Assembly: GCF_005049105.1 (NCBI RefSeq)
Contig: NZ_SUKA01000001.1
Coordinates: 930,001 to 994,000, forward strand
Direction of reading: 5' to 3'
DNA: 64,000 nucleotides
Origin: Sphingobacterium alkalisoli
GTDB taxonomy: Bacteria; Bacteroidota; Bacteroidia; Sphingobacteriales; Sphingobacteriaceae
Below are positions 9,740-19,264 of this stretch, one piece after another (the stretch's first letter is position 1; each line of letters begins with the position of its first letter). The notes below the pieces were generated by a model, which worked only from the letters and a program-made list of their open reading frames with translations, was not told where the DNA came from and searched no databases. Position numbers and translations under genes: made by a program.

Positions 9740-10258
9740 CTACTGTACAGCTTTGACTTGAAAAGGCAGCAAATAATTGCCCCATGCCAAGGTGACCTTA
9801 CCCGCTTTATCTGCATTTATTTTAAATCTTTCCAGCGCTGTACCACCGCTGCTATTAATTACGGTAACCCGTAAAGCATCTTGCTTTTCGTCGTATTTGC
9901 CAGCACCCCACTGGTTCCAGATTTTATTGAATATCAGTATTGTTTGCATCTCGCCGGGTAGGGTGTATAAGCTGTATTTGCCTTTGGCCAGTTTTTCGTT
10001 ATTAATCAGTACATCCCTGTCAAACTCGATAGTAGTCGCTTCGTTAGCCCCCGTGCGCCACAATTGACCTAACGGTACGATATCTACTCCTATTTCTCTA
10101 CCTTTTAGTGATGGACTGCTGTAATGTATTGCCATCGTGACACCGTCATTTGTTGTCACCATTACGCTGTCTGGCGGGCTTGGTCTTTTGCTTTTGTCGG
10201 TCTGTCCAAATACGATGGTGCATACCATCGTCATCATTAGTAAGAGTGTTGTCTTCAT
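9740..10258 (-). CDS. DUF2911-domain exported protein
   Basis: Small exported protein of 172 residues with a cleavable signal peptide (about 18 residues, ending VFGQ). The body matches the DUF2911 family: VDIVPLGQLWRTGANEATTI and LAKGKYSLYTLPG are characteristic, followed by WNQWGAGKYDEKQDALRV. The function of the family is unknown. These proteins are common in Bacteroidota periplasmic or extracytoplasmic fractions. It is monocistronic, with its own terminator downstream and 182 bases separating it from ilvA upstream on the same strand. Confidence 0.9.
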   Translation of the reverse strand: MKTTLLLMMTMVCTIVFGQTDKSKRPSPPDSVMVTTNDGVTMAIHYSSPSLKGREIGVDIVPLGQLWRTGANEATTIEFDRDVLINNEKLAKGKYSLYTLPGEMQTILIFNKIWNQWGAGKYDEKQDALRVTVINSSGGTALERFKINADKAGKVTLAWGNYLLPFQVKAVQ

Positions 10259-10440
10259 TTTTTTTCGATTTAGTATTTATAAGGAAACAATAAAACTGAT
10301 CTTATGTTTTAGAGATGAATCAATTGTGTTTAATTTCGGCTGAATTGGCTGTCAACTGATGCTCAAGCAGGACCTCCATTGTCCTCAATAAACTTCTGAA
10401 ACGTTAACAGCTGTTCGCTCCCACTAATTACCGAGTTTTC
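10259..10440. other. Gap between ilvA and the DUF2911 gene
   Basis: This 182-base gap should hold the end of the branched-chain transcript and the promoter of the DUF2911 gene. I see no strong terminator hairpin after ilvA. The ilvA frame stays open for 25 more codons beyond its stop (to 10363) with protein-like content. That may be chance or a relic. Confidence 0.4.
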
Positions 10441-11688
10441 TTATACTAAATACTCGAATAGGGTTTGATCTTTATTAATTTCGATAAAATCAAATTTGTA
10501 CATTTTCATGCGCTCGATAAAGCTAATATAATCCTTGGGGTCGTTAAGCTCGATACCTATTAGTGCCGGACCACGTTCTCGTTCAGTTTTTTTGATGTAT
10601 TCAAAACGGGTAATATCGTCCTTCGGACCAAGTACCTCGGTAACCAAAAGGCGTAAAGCACCTGGCCGTTGCGGAAATCGAACGATAAAATAATGTTTGA
10701 ACCCTTCGTATAACAACGACATCTCCTTAATTTCGCTCATGCGATCGATATCGTTATTACCGCCTGAAACAACACAGACTACTTTTTTACCTCTGATTTC
10801 TTCCTGGTGAAACGCAAGAGCGGCAATGGAAAGCGCACCAGCTGGTTCCGCCACAATGGCATCTTTGTTATAGAGTTCTAAAATCGAGGTACAGATTTTC
10901 CCTTCCGGCACCGATTTTACAGAGTCCAGTAATTGGCTACTGATGGCATAGGTCAAGGCGCCGATCTTTTTGACCGCCGCGCCATCCACAAACTTATTGA
11001 TATGGTCCAATTCGATGGGGCCGCCATGCGCAAGAGCTGCTTGCATAGATGGAGCTCCTTCTGGTTCAATACCGTACAATTTTACGTGGGGAGCAACTTT
11101 TTTCATATGAAAGCTTACTCCCGATGATAAACCACCTCCACCGATAGGAAGCAAAATGGCGTCTAGGTCGGGAAGATCTTCTATGATTTCTACAGCTACG
11201 GTCCCCTGTCCTTCAATTATTTTAATATCGTCAAAAGGAGGGATGAAATTCATGCTATGTTCGGCAGCATATTCCATTGCTGCTTTTTGGCAATCGTCAA
11301 AGGTATCCCCCGTCAACACAATTTCGATGTGGCCATTTCCCCACATCTCCGTCTGCGTGATCTTTTGACGAGGTGTTGGTCCGGGCATAAAAATAACACC
11401 TTTGATACCCAGTTTTTTACATGACAGTGCTACCCCTTGTGCATGATTACCGGCGCTGGCACATACCACTCCACGGGATCGCTCTTCTTCGGATATACTC
11501 ACGATCTTATTGTAGGCTCCCCGTAATTTGTACGAACGCACGACTTGCAAGTCTTCTCTTTTTAGGTATACGTCTGCGCCATATTTTTCAGAAAGATGCA
11601 GGTTGTATTGTAGCGGTGTGCGTGTAACAACGTCTTTTATACGTTCTTTCGCCGCGAGCGAATCTATTTCTAATGTTGATAGGTCCAT
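10441..11688 (-). CDS. ilvA: Threonine ammonia-lyase (threonine dehydratase), biosynthetic
   Basis: PLP enzyme that deaminates threonine to 2-oxobutanoate, the entry step to isoleucine. From ATG 11688 it is 415 residues. The PLP-binding lysine lies in VRSYKLRGAY (Lys54) after VYLKREDLQ, and the phosphate-binding glycine loop is LPIGGGGLSSG. A single C-terminal ACT-like domain (about 330-415) begins YFIVRFPQRPGALR, so this is the short form compared with two-ACT enzymes. An upstream TTG at 11724 would place the start inside a hairpin, so the ATG was chosen. It is the last gene of the branched-chain cluster, consistent with supplying oxobutanoate to IlvB/N. Confidence 0.95.
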   Translation of the reverse strand: MDLSTLEIDSLAAKERIKDVVTRTPLQYNLHLSEKYGADVYLKREDLQVVRSYKLRGAYNKIVSISEEERSRGVVCASAGNHAQGVALSCKKLGIKGVIFMPGPTPRQKITQTEMWGNGHIEIVLTGDTFDDCQKAAMEYAAEHSMNFIPPFDDIKIIEGQGTVAVEIIEDLPDLDAILLPIGGGGLSSGVSFHMKKVAPHVKLYGIEPEGAPSMQAALAHGGPIELDHINKFVDGAAVKKIGALTYAISSQLLDSVKSVPEGKICTSILELYNKDAIVAEPAGALSIAALAFHQEEIRGKKVVCVVSGGNNDIDRMSEIKEMSLLYEGFKHYFIVRFPQRPGALRLLVTEVLGPKDDITRFEYIKKTERERGPALIGIELNDPKDYISFIERMKMYKFDFIEINKDQTLFEYLV

Positions 11689-11703
11689 TTTATATGGGAG
11701 AAT

Positions 11704-11753
11704 GGATGAAGGAATAAGGATCAAAGATGTCTTTAATCCTTATTCCTTCATCC
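11704..11753. repeat. Near-perfect 50-base inverted repeat in the leuA-ilvA spacer
   Basis: Perfect 18-bp arms at 11704-11721 and 11736-11753, with a 14-base centre that itself almost pairs (AAAGA/TCTTT). The whole element can fold into a hairpin of about 24 bp. It has no flanking U-tract that would make it a clear terminator. The core AAGGAATAARGATCAAAGA recurs in the ilvD-ilvB spacer. It may be an mRNA-stabilising or attenuating hairpin or a mobile palindromic element. Confidence 0.75.
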
Positions 11754-11763
11754 TTGATCTATA

Positions 11764-12918
11764 TTATTTAACTAAGGAAAGCAGGTCTTCATCATTAATG
11801 TCCTTTTTCGCATCTGCGATAGCTAAGAAACGTTCGTATGTATCCGCCAAGGTTTCTTTATCCAAATGGTAGCCAAGACGTTCTAAGTGATGTTTTAACG
11901 CATGACGGCCAGACCGTGCCGTCAAGATAATATCGGCTTCTTCCAGGCCGACATCTTCAGGACGGATGATTTCGTAATTTTCACGATGTTTTAGGAAACC
12001 ATCTTGATGTATACCTGAGCTATGCGCAAAAGCATTTCGACCCACAATAGCTTTATTGGGTTGTACAGGCATGTTCATCATGTCGCTCACTTTTCGTGAA
12101 ATATAGGTAAACATGGTACTGTCAATATTGGAGCTCAGATTTCCAAAAGATTGATTATGTACTTTTAAGATCATCGCGACCTCCTCCAATGATGTATTGC
12201 CCGCACGCTCTCCGATACCATTGATTGTACATTCTACCTGCCGAGCCCCATTCTGCACTGCAGCAATAGAATTGGCAGTAGCTAACCCAAGATCATTATG
12301 GCAATGTGCCGAGATGATAGCCTGGTCAATGTTCTTCACATGCTCTGTAAGATATTTTATCTTAGCACCATATTGGTCGGGTAGGCAATAGCCATTTGTG
12401 TCTGGGATATTAACTACAGTAGCACCAGCAGCAATGACAGCTTCGATCATTTGAGCCAAATAAGCTAGATCAGCGCGTCCCGCGTCTTCGGCATAGAATT
12501 CGACATCTTCGACATATGATTTCGCATGTTTCACAGCCGCTACAGCTCTTTCCAAAATCTCTTCCCGGGTACTATTGAATTTGTATTGGATATGCATATC
12601 CGACGAGCCAATTCCGGTGTGTATACGCGGACGCTTGGCATATTTTAAAGCATCAGCAGCTACATCGATATCGTTTTTATTGGCCCTGGTTAAGGCGCAA
12701 ATAATCACATCGTCTACAGCTTTGGATAATTCGACAACCGACTGGAAATCGCCAGGACTTGATACTGGAAATCCAGCTTCAATAATATCAACGCCTAACC
12801 GTTCTAGATCTTTAGCGATTTCGATTTTCTCTATCGTCGTTAATTGGCATCCAGGAACTTGCTCACCGTCGCGAAGCGTCGTGTCGAAGATGTATAAGTG
12901 ATTCGGATCGTGTAACAT
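11764..12918 (-). CDS. leuA: 2-isopropylmalate synthase, short form
   Basis: Condenses acetyl-CoA with 2-oxoisovalerate, the first committed step of leucine synthesis. It is 384 residues with the HMGL-like TIM barrel: [14 protein letters not shown] at the start, metal-binding [11 protein letters not shown], and [17 protein letters not shown]. The C-terminal region after about residue 300 is a short linker/helical part. The roughly 120-residue LeuA regulatory (leucine-sensing) domain of the 500+ residue enzymes is absent. Members of this length exist in Bacteroidota. Its place between leuB and ilvA supports isopropylmalate rather than homocitrate synthase. Confidence 0.93.
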   Translation of the reverse strand: MLHDPNHLYIFDTTLRDGEQVPGCQLTTIEKIEIAKDLERLGVDIIEAGFPVSSPGDFQSVVELSKAVDDVIICALTRANKNDIDVAADALKYAKRPRIHTGIGSSDMHIQYKFNSTREEILERAVAAVKHAKSYVEDVEFYAEDAGRADLAYLAQMIEAVIAAGATVVNIPDTNGYCLPDQYGAKIKYLTEHVKNIDQAIISAHCHNDLGLATANSIAAVQNGARQVECTINGIGERAGNTSLEEVAMILKVHNQSFGNLSSNIDSTMFTYISRKVSDMMNMPVQPNKAIVGRNAFAHSSGIHQDGFLKHRENYEIIRPEDVGLEEADIILTARSGRHALKHHLERLGYHLDKETLADTYERFLAIADAKKDINDEDLLSLVK

Positions 12919-13084
12919 AATTTTAAATTAAAAAATTAATAAAGTATACATTAAGAGGTCATCGAGTTATAAAGTTATGCAGGATTATCTTTTTATCCAA
13001 TTATTTGGGTAATGAGACAACTGGCTACAATAAGCCATAGGTTGCATAGTCAACATCTTAATACTCAATGCTCATATCTTAATA
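12919..13084. other. leuB-leuA spacer with repetitive TAGTATTRAG-type sequence
   Basis: The 166-base spacer begins (minus strand, from the leuB stop) with repeated words of the type TAGTATTAAGA and GAGTATTAAGA, then an AT-rich tail with TTTATAACTCGATGACC. The same word family occurs in spacers near 19740, 22170 and 25460. No gene or clear terminator is visible. Confidence 0.5.
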
Positions 13085-14158
13085 CTATTTAATAAACTCC
13101 AAGACTTTAGCACCCATTTCGTTTGTGCCTAACATCTTATCGGAAGCAGTTTCTGCATTGGCAATATCACCCGTTCGCCACCCTGCTTTCAATGTTTCCG
13201 CTACGGCTGTTGTCACCAGTTTTGCTTCTTCCTGTAAGCCGAACGCAATATCGAGCATTAATGCAGCAGATAGGATGGAAGCTAATGGATTGGCTTTATT
13301 CTGACCTGCTATATCATGCGCCGAGCCATGGATGGGTTCGAAAAATCCCGTTCCATCACCGATAGAAGCTGAAGCTAACATTCCCATAGATCCTGCGATT
13401 TGTGAAGCTTCGTCCGTTAAGATATCACCAAACAAATTCGCCGTCAATACCACATCAAATTTCTTTGGATTCTTTACCAGTTGCATAGCAGCATTGTCGA
13501 TAAACATATGTTCGGTTTCCACATCAGGATACTCTTGTGCAATCTCCTGTACAACTTCGCGCCAAAGGCGGGAGGTTTCTAGTACATTGGCCTTATCGAC
13601 AGAGCACAGTTTTCTATTACGTGTACGTGCAGCATCATATGCTTTGCGCGCGATCCGCTCTACTTCGTAACGATGATAGTTCATCAGGTCAGAAGCAAAT
13701 GTATTGTCCTCATTTCGTTTTTTTTCGCCGAAGTACACATCTCCTGTCAACTCGCGGAAGAATAAGATATCTGTTCCACGTAACACCTCTGGCTTCAAAC
13801 TGGAAGCGTCTAATAGTTCATCGAATAACAAGATTGGCCGTAGGTTAGCATATAGACCCAATTCTTTGCGTATTTTCAAGAGACCTTGTTCTGGGCGTAC
13901 CTTTGCTGAAGGGTCATTATCGTATTTCGCGTGTCCAATAGCACCAAATAAAATAGCATCGGAAGCTTTTGCTTTCTCCAAGGTTTCTTCAGGGAGTGGA
14001 TCTCCAGTCGCTTCGATAGCGGTGTGCCCCATAATAGCTTCGTCAAAAACAAATTCATGGTTATATTTTTGGGCTACAGCTTCCAATACTTGCTTTCCCC
14101 AAGTAGTTACTTCTTGTCCAATTCCATCACCTGGAATAATAAGAATATTTTTCTTCAT
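13085..14158 (-). CDS. leuB: 3-isopropylmalate dehydrogenase
   Basis: NAD-dependent oxidative decarboxylase converting 3-isopropylmalate to 2-oxoisocaproate in leucine synthesis. The length of 357 residues is normal. N-terminal IIPGDGIGQEV is the family signature. RPEQGLLKIRKELGLYANLRP carries the substrate-binding arginines. FFRELTGDVYFG contains the catalytic tyrosine region. LFGDILTDEASQIAGSMGML and EPIHGSAHDIAGQNKANP form the metal and NAD sites. It follows the ABC ATPase gene by 7 bases on the minus strand, inside the leu segment of the cluster. Confidence 0.97.
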   Translation of the reverse strand: MKKNILIIPGDGIGQEVTTWGKQVLEAVAQKYNHEFVFDEAIMGHTAIEATGDPLPEETLEKAKASDAILFGAIGHAKYDNDPSAKVRPEQGLLKIRKELGLYANLRPILLFDELLDASSLKPEVLRGTDILFFRELTGDVYFGEKKRNEDNTFASDLMNYHRYEVERIARKAYDAARTRNRKLCSVDKANVLETSRLWREVVQEIAQEYPDVETEHMFIDNAAMQLVKNPKKFDVVLTANLFGDILTDEASQIAGSMGMLASASIGDGTGFFEPIHGSAHDIAGQNKANPLASILSAALMLDIAFGLQEEAKLVTTAVAETLKAGWRTGDIANAETASDKMLGTNEMGAKVLEFIK

Positions 14159-14165
14159 TGCAGTG

Positions 14166-15629
14166 TTAAACGTTTTCTAATATATTTTCTATGGCGATGA
14201 CTTCGCCCTGTTCTAATACAATCCGGTGTTCGATGCATTTCGGTAGTTGACTTTCGTAGTGACCTACATAGATTAATGTTTTTCCATGCTGGGCCAACTC
14301 ATCCACCACATCGTTAAAATATTGGGTTTGGTCACTATCCAAACCCTGGCAAGGTTCATCCAACACCAATAAAGGTGGATTTTTAATGATCGTTCTTGCG
14401 AGTAATGCTAAGCGTTGTTTGCCCAACGGCAAAGTATGAAGCAATTGATTCTTGTATTCCGTTAAATCGAAAAAAGCCATCAATTCTTCAATCTGTTTTT
14501 GTTCCTGAAATTTGACATCGATAAACCAGCCGATGCTATCATAAAATCCTGATGCTATCGTATGCCATACTGTTGCATTTTGATCAAAATACCAGTGCAT
14601 TTCCGGAGAGATAATTCCAATTTTATGTTTAATGTCCCAGATACTCTCACCCGAGCCTCTTTTATTACCAAACAGAAGAATATCCATTCCATAAGATTGC
14701 GGGTGGTCGCCATTGATTAGACTCAATAAGGTCGATTTACCAGATCCATTAGGCCCCTGTAACACCCATTTTTCACCAACCTTTACTTCCCAGGAAACAT
14801 TTTTTAATACATTTTTCTCACCATAACGAATATGTACACCACTTAATCGTACAATAGTGTCATAGGGTGTATGTGGTACTTCTTTTAAAAACGTGGGTAG
14901 AGCCCTAGGTTGCCGTACACTTTCTCTTACAAAGGCAAGTGGGCCTGTAACTTCATCTATTTTTCCTTCCCGCAATTGTGTGAAGTGATTAATAGCGTTG
15001 GGAAGGGCGGTGTCATTACTGATAATAACAAGATGTACACCCTCGTCGGCCAGTTCGTCAAGCCACAGGTTTAATACAATCCTAGAATTTTTATCCAAGC
15101 CAGTATACGGCTCGTCAATGATTAGTAGTTGTGGTTTAAGCCACAGGCCTTTTACCAACTGAAGTTTTTTGTGTTCGCCACTCGAAAGCTCAATCAATTG
15201 CGATTGCTGTACATTGGCAAAGCCAAATTCGATCAATTTGCTTTCTATTTCCGTAAAATCTAAATTCTCCTGCTGCGCGAAATGTTCCAACTCAGCCTTT
15301 ACCGTTAAGGTGTCTTGCCCTTGATGTTTATTGTAGCGCTGCTGATAATAAAAATTCCGGTCTCCTTCCAGATTGGTAAACTGAAACCAGTTGGAAATAT
15401 AGTATGCTTTTGCAGGTAAGTGACTTGCCGTGTCAAAATGAATTAATGTGTTTCCACTTGTTCTTGTCACACCTGCAAGCGCCTTACCTAGGGTGGTTTT
15501 ACCCGTTCCACTTTTTCCTCCGATAAGCCAGTGTTGCCCTCGCTCGATAGTCCACGAGAGGTTATCCAATACGATTTGTGTTGCGTATTGAACGTTAAGC
15601 AGTTGTATCTGGACGAAAGGTTCCGGCAT
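14166..15629 (-). CDS. Tandem ABC ATPase, ModF-like, inserted in the leu operon
   Basis: Soluble protein of 487 residues with two ABC nucleotide-binding domains and no membrane segment. Domain 1: Walker A GGKSGTGKTT (37-46), signature LSSGE (148-152), Walker B LLIIDEP (168-174). Domain 2: Walker A GPNGSGKST (292-300), Walker B LLVLDEP (420-426), but a degenerate signature LPLGK (400-404). The architecture matches ModF/PhrA-type proteins, whose role is poorly known. Its ATG overlaps the leuD stop (TAATG) and leuB follows 7 bases later, so it is translated with the leucine genes. Any link with leucine synthesis is inference. There is no molybdate transport gene nearby. Confidence 0.87.
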   Translation of the reverse strand: MPEPFVQIQLLNVQYATQIVLDNLSWTIERGQHWLIGGKSGTGKTTLGKALAGVTRTSGNTLIHFDTASHLPAKAYYISNWFQFTNLEGDRNFYYQQRYNKHQGQDTLTVKAELEHFAQQENLDFTEIESKLIEFGFANVQQSQLIELSSGEHKKLQLVKGLWLKPQLLIIDEPYTGLDKNSRIVLNLWLDELADEGVHLVIISNDTALPNAINHFTQLREGKIDEVTGPLAFVRESVRQPRALPTFLKEVPHTPYDTIVRLSGVHIRYGEKNVLKNVSWEVKVGEKWVLQGPNGSGKSTLLSLINGDHPQSYGMDILLFGNKRGSGESIWDIKHKIGIISPEMHWYFDQNATVWHTIASGFYDSIGWFIDVKFQEQKQIEELMAFFDLTEYKNQLLHTLPLGKQRLALLARTIIKNPPLLVLDEPCQGLDSDQTQYFNDVVDELAQHGKTLIYVGHYESQLPKCIEHRIVLEQGEVIAIENILENV

Positions 15630-16213
15630 TATCTGTGTTGTTCGAATTCTTCTATTAATTCTTTTTGACTTAAGATGTAATCGATGTCGTCATAACCATT
15701 AATTAAGCACGACTTTTTGTATGGATTGATTTCAAAAATATATTGATCTCCTGTGGCAGGGAGTGTTATGCTCTGTGCTTCCAGATCAACGACCACTTCG
15801 GCTGCAGGATTGGCAAATACTACATCGAAAATCTTTTTCAAAAAATCATCTGGAACTTGAATCGGCAATACACCATTGTTCAAGGCATTCCCTTTAAATA
15901 TATCCGCAAAAAATGAGCTGACAACAACGTCAAAACCATAATCCTGAATCGCCCAGGCGGCGTGTTCTCTTGAAGATCCGCAACCAAAGTTTTTACCTGC
16001 GACTAATATTTTTCCGTAATAAGTCGGATCGTTCAATATAAAATCCGCCTTTGGTTTATTGTCCGCTTCATAGCGCCAATCGCGAAATAAGTTGTCACCG
16101 AATCCGTCACGGGTCGTTGCTTTTAGGAAACGAGCCGGGATAATCTGATCAGTATCTATATTTTCAATCGGTAGAGGTACTACCCTTGAACTTAATGTTT
16201 CAAATTTTTTCAT
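15629..16213 (-). CDS. leuD: 3-isopropylmalate dehydratase, small subunit
   Basis: Small subunit of isopropylmalate isomerase, which with LeuC interconverts 2- and 3-isopropylmalate. The length of 194 residues is normal. Visible family features are [17 protein letters not shown] near the start, and the swivelling-domain motif [21 protein letters not shown] with [16 protein letters not shown]. It lies 49 bases after leuC on the minus strand. The stop overlaps the start of the ABC ATPase gene, implying translational coupling. Confidence 0.97.
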   Translation of the reverse strand: MKKFETLSSRVVPLPIENIDTDQIIPARFLKATTRDGFGDNLFRDWRYEADNKPKADFILNDPTYYGKILVAGKNFGCGSSREHAAWAIQDYGFDVVVSSFFADIFKGNALNNGVLPIQVPDDFLKKIFDVVFANPAAEVVVDLEAQSITLPATGDQYIFEINPYKKSCLINGYDDIDYILSQKELIEEFEQHR

Positions 16214-16262
16214 GTTTTAGAATAAAAAGTAAAAAAGAGTGTATACTTCCAATTTTGACTTT

Positions 16263-17663
16263 TTAATGAAGTAGCTCTCTTACATCCGTAATTTTTCCGG
16301 TGACGGCGGCGGCGGCGGCAGTAAGCGGACTTACCAGCATGGTACGTGCATTCGGACCTTGGCGGCCTTCGAAGTTTCTGTTCGACGTCGAAACGCAATA
16401 TTTACCCGCTGGAATTTTATCCTCGTTCATTCCCAAACAGGCCGAACAACCAGGTTCACGTAGCTCAAAACCTGCAGCTTCGAACACCTTGTCGATACCT
16501 TCCAATTTGGCTTGTGCTTCTACTTGTTTAGAACCAGGTACGATCCAAACCTCTACGTTAGATGCTTTCTGTTTTCCTTGTACAAAAGCAGCTACCTCAC
16601 GTAAATCTTCAATGCGCGAGTTTGTGCAACTTCCAATAAAGACGTAGTCGATAGGTTTTCCAATCACCTCCTCTCCATCATGGAATCCCATATAATCCAA
16701 GGCTTTTTGATAAGATGGCCGCTCGGATTCAGGTTGGGTAATTGTCGTTGGGATGTGCTCAGAAATACCCATACCCATACCTGGATTAGTACCGTAGGTA
16801 ATCATGGGTTGAATATCCGCCGCATCAAATGTTAATATGGAATCAAATTCAGCATCATCATCGGAATACAATGTTTTCCAATAAGCAAGCGATTGTTCCC
16901 ATTCTTCACCTTTAGGAGCGAACTCGCGACCGTTTACATAGTCGTATGTAATTTGATCTGGCGCAATCAAGCCACCGCGTGCACCCATTTCAATGCTCAT
17001 GTTGCATATGGTCATCCGTGCTTCCATGCTCAAAGAGCGAATAGCAGATCCAGCATATTCGATAAAATACCCTGTGCCTCCTGCTGCCGAAATTTTTGCG
17101 ATAATGTATAAGATAATATCTTTTGCACCTACACCTTTTTCTAGCTCACCATTTACCTCGATTTTCATCGTTTTAGGTTTTTGTTGCAACAGGCATTGTG
17201 TTGCAAAAACTTGTTCCACTTGAGATGTTCCGATACCGAAAGCAATTGCACCAAATGCTCCGTGAGTAGACGTATGGCTGTCGCCGCATACCATTGTTTT
17301 ACCAGGTAGTGTAATGCCCAGTTCAGGGCCTATAACGTGAACAATACCTTGGTAGGGGTGCCCCAGACCATATAACTCGATGCCAAATTCGTTACAATTT
17401 TTGGTAAGCATATCCACTTGGTAACGAGATAGCTCTTCTTTGATAGGAAGGTGTTGGTTTAACGTCGGGACATTATGATCGGCTGTTGCTACAGTTTGTT
17501 GCGGACGTAAAACTGGAAGACCTCTTTTGCGCAATCCTTCAAACGCTTGAGGAGATGTTACCTCGTGGATTAAGTGGGTGTCGATATATAAAATATCAGG
17601 AAACCCTTCTTGGCGTTTGACGACGTGTGCATCCCAAATTTTTTCGACTAATGTTTTTCCCAT
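16263..17663 (-). CDS. leuC: 3-isopropylmalate dehydratase, large subunit
   Basis: Aconitase-family Fe-S dehydratase of the leucine pathway. From the ATG at 17663 ([15 protein letters not shown]) it is 466 residues, the normal size. Substrate and cluster motifs visible are [56 protein letters not shown] and [13 protein letters not shown], whose cysteines ligate the 4Fe-4S cluster. An ATG 33 bases upstream lies inside an inverted repeat and adds a non-conserved extension, so the internal start is preferred. It works with LeuD directly downstream. Confidence 0.96.
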   Translation of the reverse strand: MGKTLVEKIWDAHVVKRQEGFPDILYIDTHLIHEVTSPQAFEGLRKRGLPVLRPQQTVATADHNVPTLNQHLPIKEELSRYQVDMLTKNCNEFGIELYGLGHPYQGIVHVIGPELGITLPGKTMVCGDSHTSTHGAFGAIAFGIGTSQVEQVFATQCLLQQKPKTMKIEVNGELEKGVGAKDIILYIIAKISAAGGTGYFIEYAGSAIRSLSMEARMTICNMSIEMGARGGLIAPDQITYDYVNGREFAPKGEEWEQSLAYWKTLYSDDDAEFDSILTFDAADIQPMITYGTNPGMGMGISEHIPTTITQPESERPSYQKALDYMGFHDGEEVIGKPIDYVFIGSCTNSRIEDLREVAAFVQGKQKASNVEVWIVPGSKQVEAQAKLEGIDKVFEAAGFELREPGCSACLGMNEDKIPAGKYCVSTSNRNFEGRQGPNARTMLVSPLTAAAAAVTGKITDVRELLH

Positions 17664-17687
17664 GTTTCTCTCTTTCTCTATTGTTTT

Positions 17688-17731
17688 AACCGACATTGCG
17701 AGGTTTTACGTCCCTATCCGCAATGTCGGTT
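17688..17731. promoter_or_regulatory. 13-bp inverted repeat upstream of leuC
   Basis: Perfect arms AACCGACATTGCG (17688-17700) and CGCAATGTCGGTT (17719-17731) with an 18-base loop, in the short ilvC-leuC spacer. It is not followed by a U-tract on either strand, so it is not a typical intrinsic terminator. It sits about 25 bases ahead of the leuC start and could be an mRNA processing/stability hairpin or an operator. Confidence 0.6.
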
Positions 17732-17743
17732 AGCTTAGTTATA

Positions 17744-19225
17744 TTAAATAGTTTTAATTGTTTTCATTGCCGTCATCGCTTTACGCAATTTTCTGCCGAC
17801 AATTTCCACTGGATGATCACGTAATAGCTCGTTCACCTGTACAAGTTTTACATTGTCTACCGAACCATCTTTGCCATCGTTAAAGTTTTTTCCGACTAAG
17901 TCTGTGTCTACTTTTTTCATAAAGTCTGCCAACAACGGTTTACAAGCTTGATCAAATAAATAGCATCCGTATTCGGCTGTATCCGAGATGACACGGTTCA
18001 TTTCAAATAATTTTTTGCGTGCGATTGTGTTTGCGATCAACGGTGTTTCATGCAGCGACTCATAGTATGCCGATTCGGCTTTAATGCCCGCTTCAACCAT
18101 CGTTTCAAAAGCCAGCTCAACACCCGCTCTTACAAAAGCAACCATTAATGTGTAGTTGTCAAAATATTCCTGTTCTGCGATTTTTACATCGCCTGCAGCT
18201 GTTTTCTCAAAAGCTGTCTCACCAGTTTCTGCTCTCCATTTCAATAAGTTTGCATCACCATTCGCCCAGTCTTCCATCATCGTTTTTGAAAATTCACCAG
18301 AGATGATATCATCCTGGTGCTTTTGAAACAACGGACGCATAATATCTTTTAATTCTTCCGAAATTTCGAAAGCTTTCAATTTTGCGGGGTTGCTCAAGCG
18401 ATCCAACATCCCACTTACACCGCCATGCTTTAATGCCTCTGTGATTACTTCAACACCGTATTGTACCAGTTTAGAAGCATATCCTGCGTCGATTCCTTTT
18501 TCAACCATTTTGTCGAATGAAAGAATAGAGCCTGTTTGTAATAAGCCACAAAGGATTGTTTGTTCACCCATTAAGTCAGATTTTACTTCTGCCACAAAAG
18601 ACGATTTCAATACACCGGCACGATCACCACCTGTACCCACACAGTATGCTTTAGCTTCAGCCCAACCCTTCCCTTGGGGATCGTTTTCAGGATGAACCGC
18701 AATTAAGGTAGGAACACCAAAACCTCTTAAATATTCCGCACGTACTTCCGACCCTGGACATTTAGGTGCTACCATGATGACTGTTAGATCTTTACGGATT
18801 TGCATACCTTCTTCCACAATGTTGAAACCATGTGAATACGATAAGGTAGCTCCTTGTTTCATCAATGGCATTACTGCATTGATGACAGATGTATGTTGTT
18901 TATCGGGAGTCAAGTTGATGACGAGATCCGCCGTAGGAATTAATTCTTCGTATGTTCCTACATTGAAATTGTTGTCCGTTGCATTTTTCCAGGAATCTCT
19001 TTTTTGTTCAATAGCTTCTTTACGTAATGTGTAAGACACATCTAATCCGCTATCTCTTAAGTTTAATCCTTGGTTTAAACCCTGAGCACCACATCCTACG
19101 ATTACAATCTTTTTGCCTTTTAAAGCCTGTACACCATCTGAGAATTCTGATGAATTCATAAATTCTGCTTGTCCTAGTTGTCTTAGTTGTTCTCTAAGCG
19201 GTAACGTGTTGAAATAATTTGCCAT
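17744..19225 (-). CDS. ilvC: Ketol-acid reductoisomerase, class II
   Basis: NADPH- and magnesium-dependent isomeroreductase of valine and isoleucine synthesis. At 493 residues it is the long class II form with a duplicated knotted C-terminal domain. The Rossmann motif is [19 protein letters not shown]. The phosphate/NADPH loop contains [44 protein letters not shown] and [12 protein letters not shown] carry catalytic residues (Lys and metal-binding Asp/Glu). It follows the DinB-like gene in the cluster and is upstream of leuC, with a 13-bp hairpin in between. Confidence 0.97.
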   Translation of the reverse strand: MANYFNTLPLREQLRQLGQAEFMNSSEFSDGVQALKGKKIVIVGCGAQGLNQGLNLRDSGLDVSYTLRKEAIEQKRDSWKNATDNNFNVGTYEELIPTADLVINLTPDKQHTSVINAVMPLMKQGATLSYSHGFNIVEEGMQIRKDLTVIMVAPKCPGSEVRAEYLRGFGVPTLIAVHPENDPQGKGWAEAKAYCVGTGGDRAGVLKSSFVAEVKSDLMGEQTILCGLLQTGSILSFDKMVEKGIDAGYASKLVQYGVEVITEALKHGGVSGMLDRLSNPAKLKAFEISEELKDIMRPLFQKHQDDIISGEFSKTMMEDWANGDANLLKWRAETGETAFEKTAAGDVKIAEQEYFDNYTLMVAFVRAGVELAFETMVEAGIKAESAYYESLHETPLIANTIARKKLFEMNRVISDTAEYGCYLFDQACKPLLADFMKKVDTDLVGKNFNDGKDGSVDNVKLVQVNELLRDHPVEIVGRKLRKAMTAMKTIKTI

Positions 19226-19264
19226 TTTTTTATTATTAATGCTTTTCTTTTTTAGTTTAAGTTG

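Noticed and set aside
11689-11724. TTG start for ilvA
   Set aside because: It falls inside the palindrome; the ATG at 11688 begins the conserved region.
17664-17696. Upstream ATG for leuC
   Set aside because: It lies in an inverted repeat and adds residues not seen in LeuC proteins; the internal [15 protein letters not shown] is the typical start.
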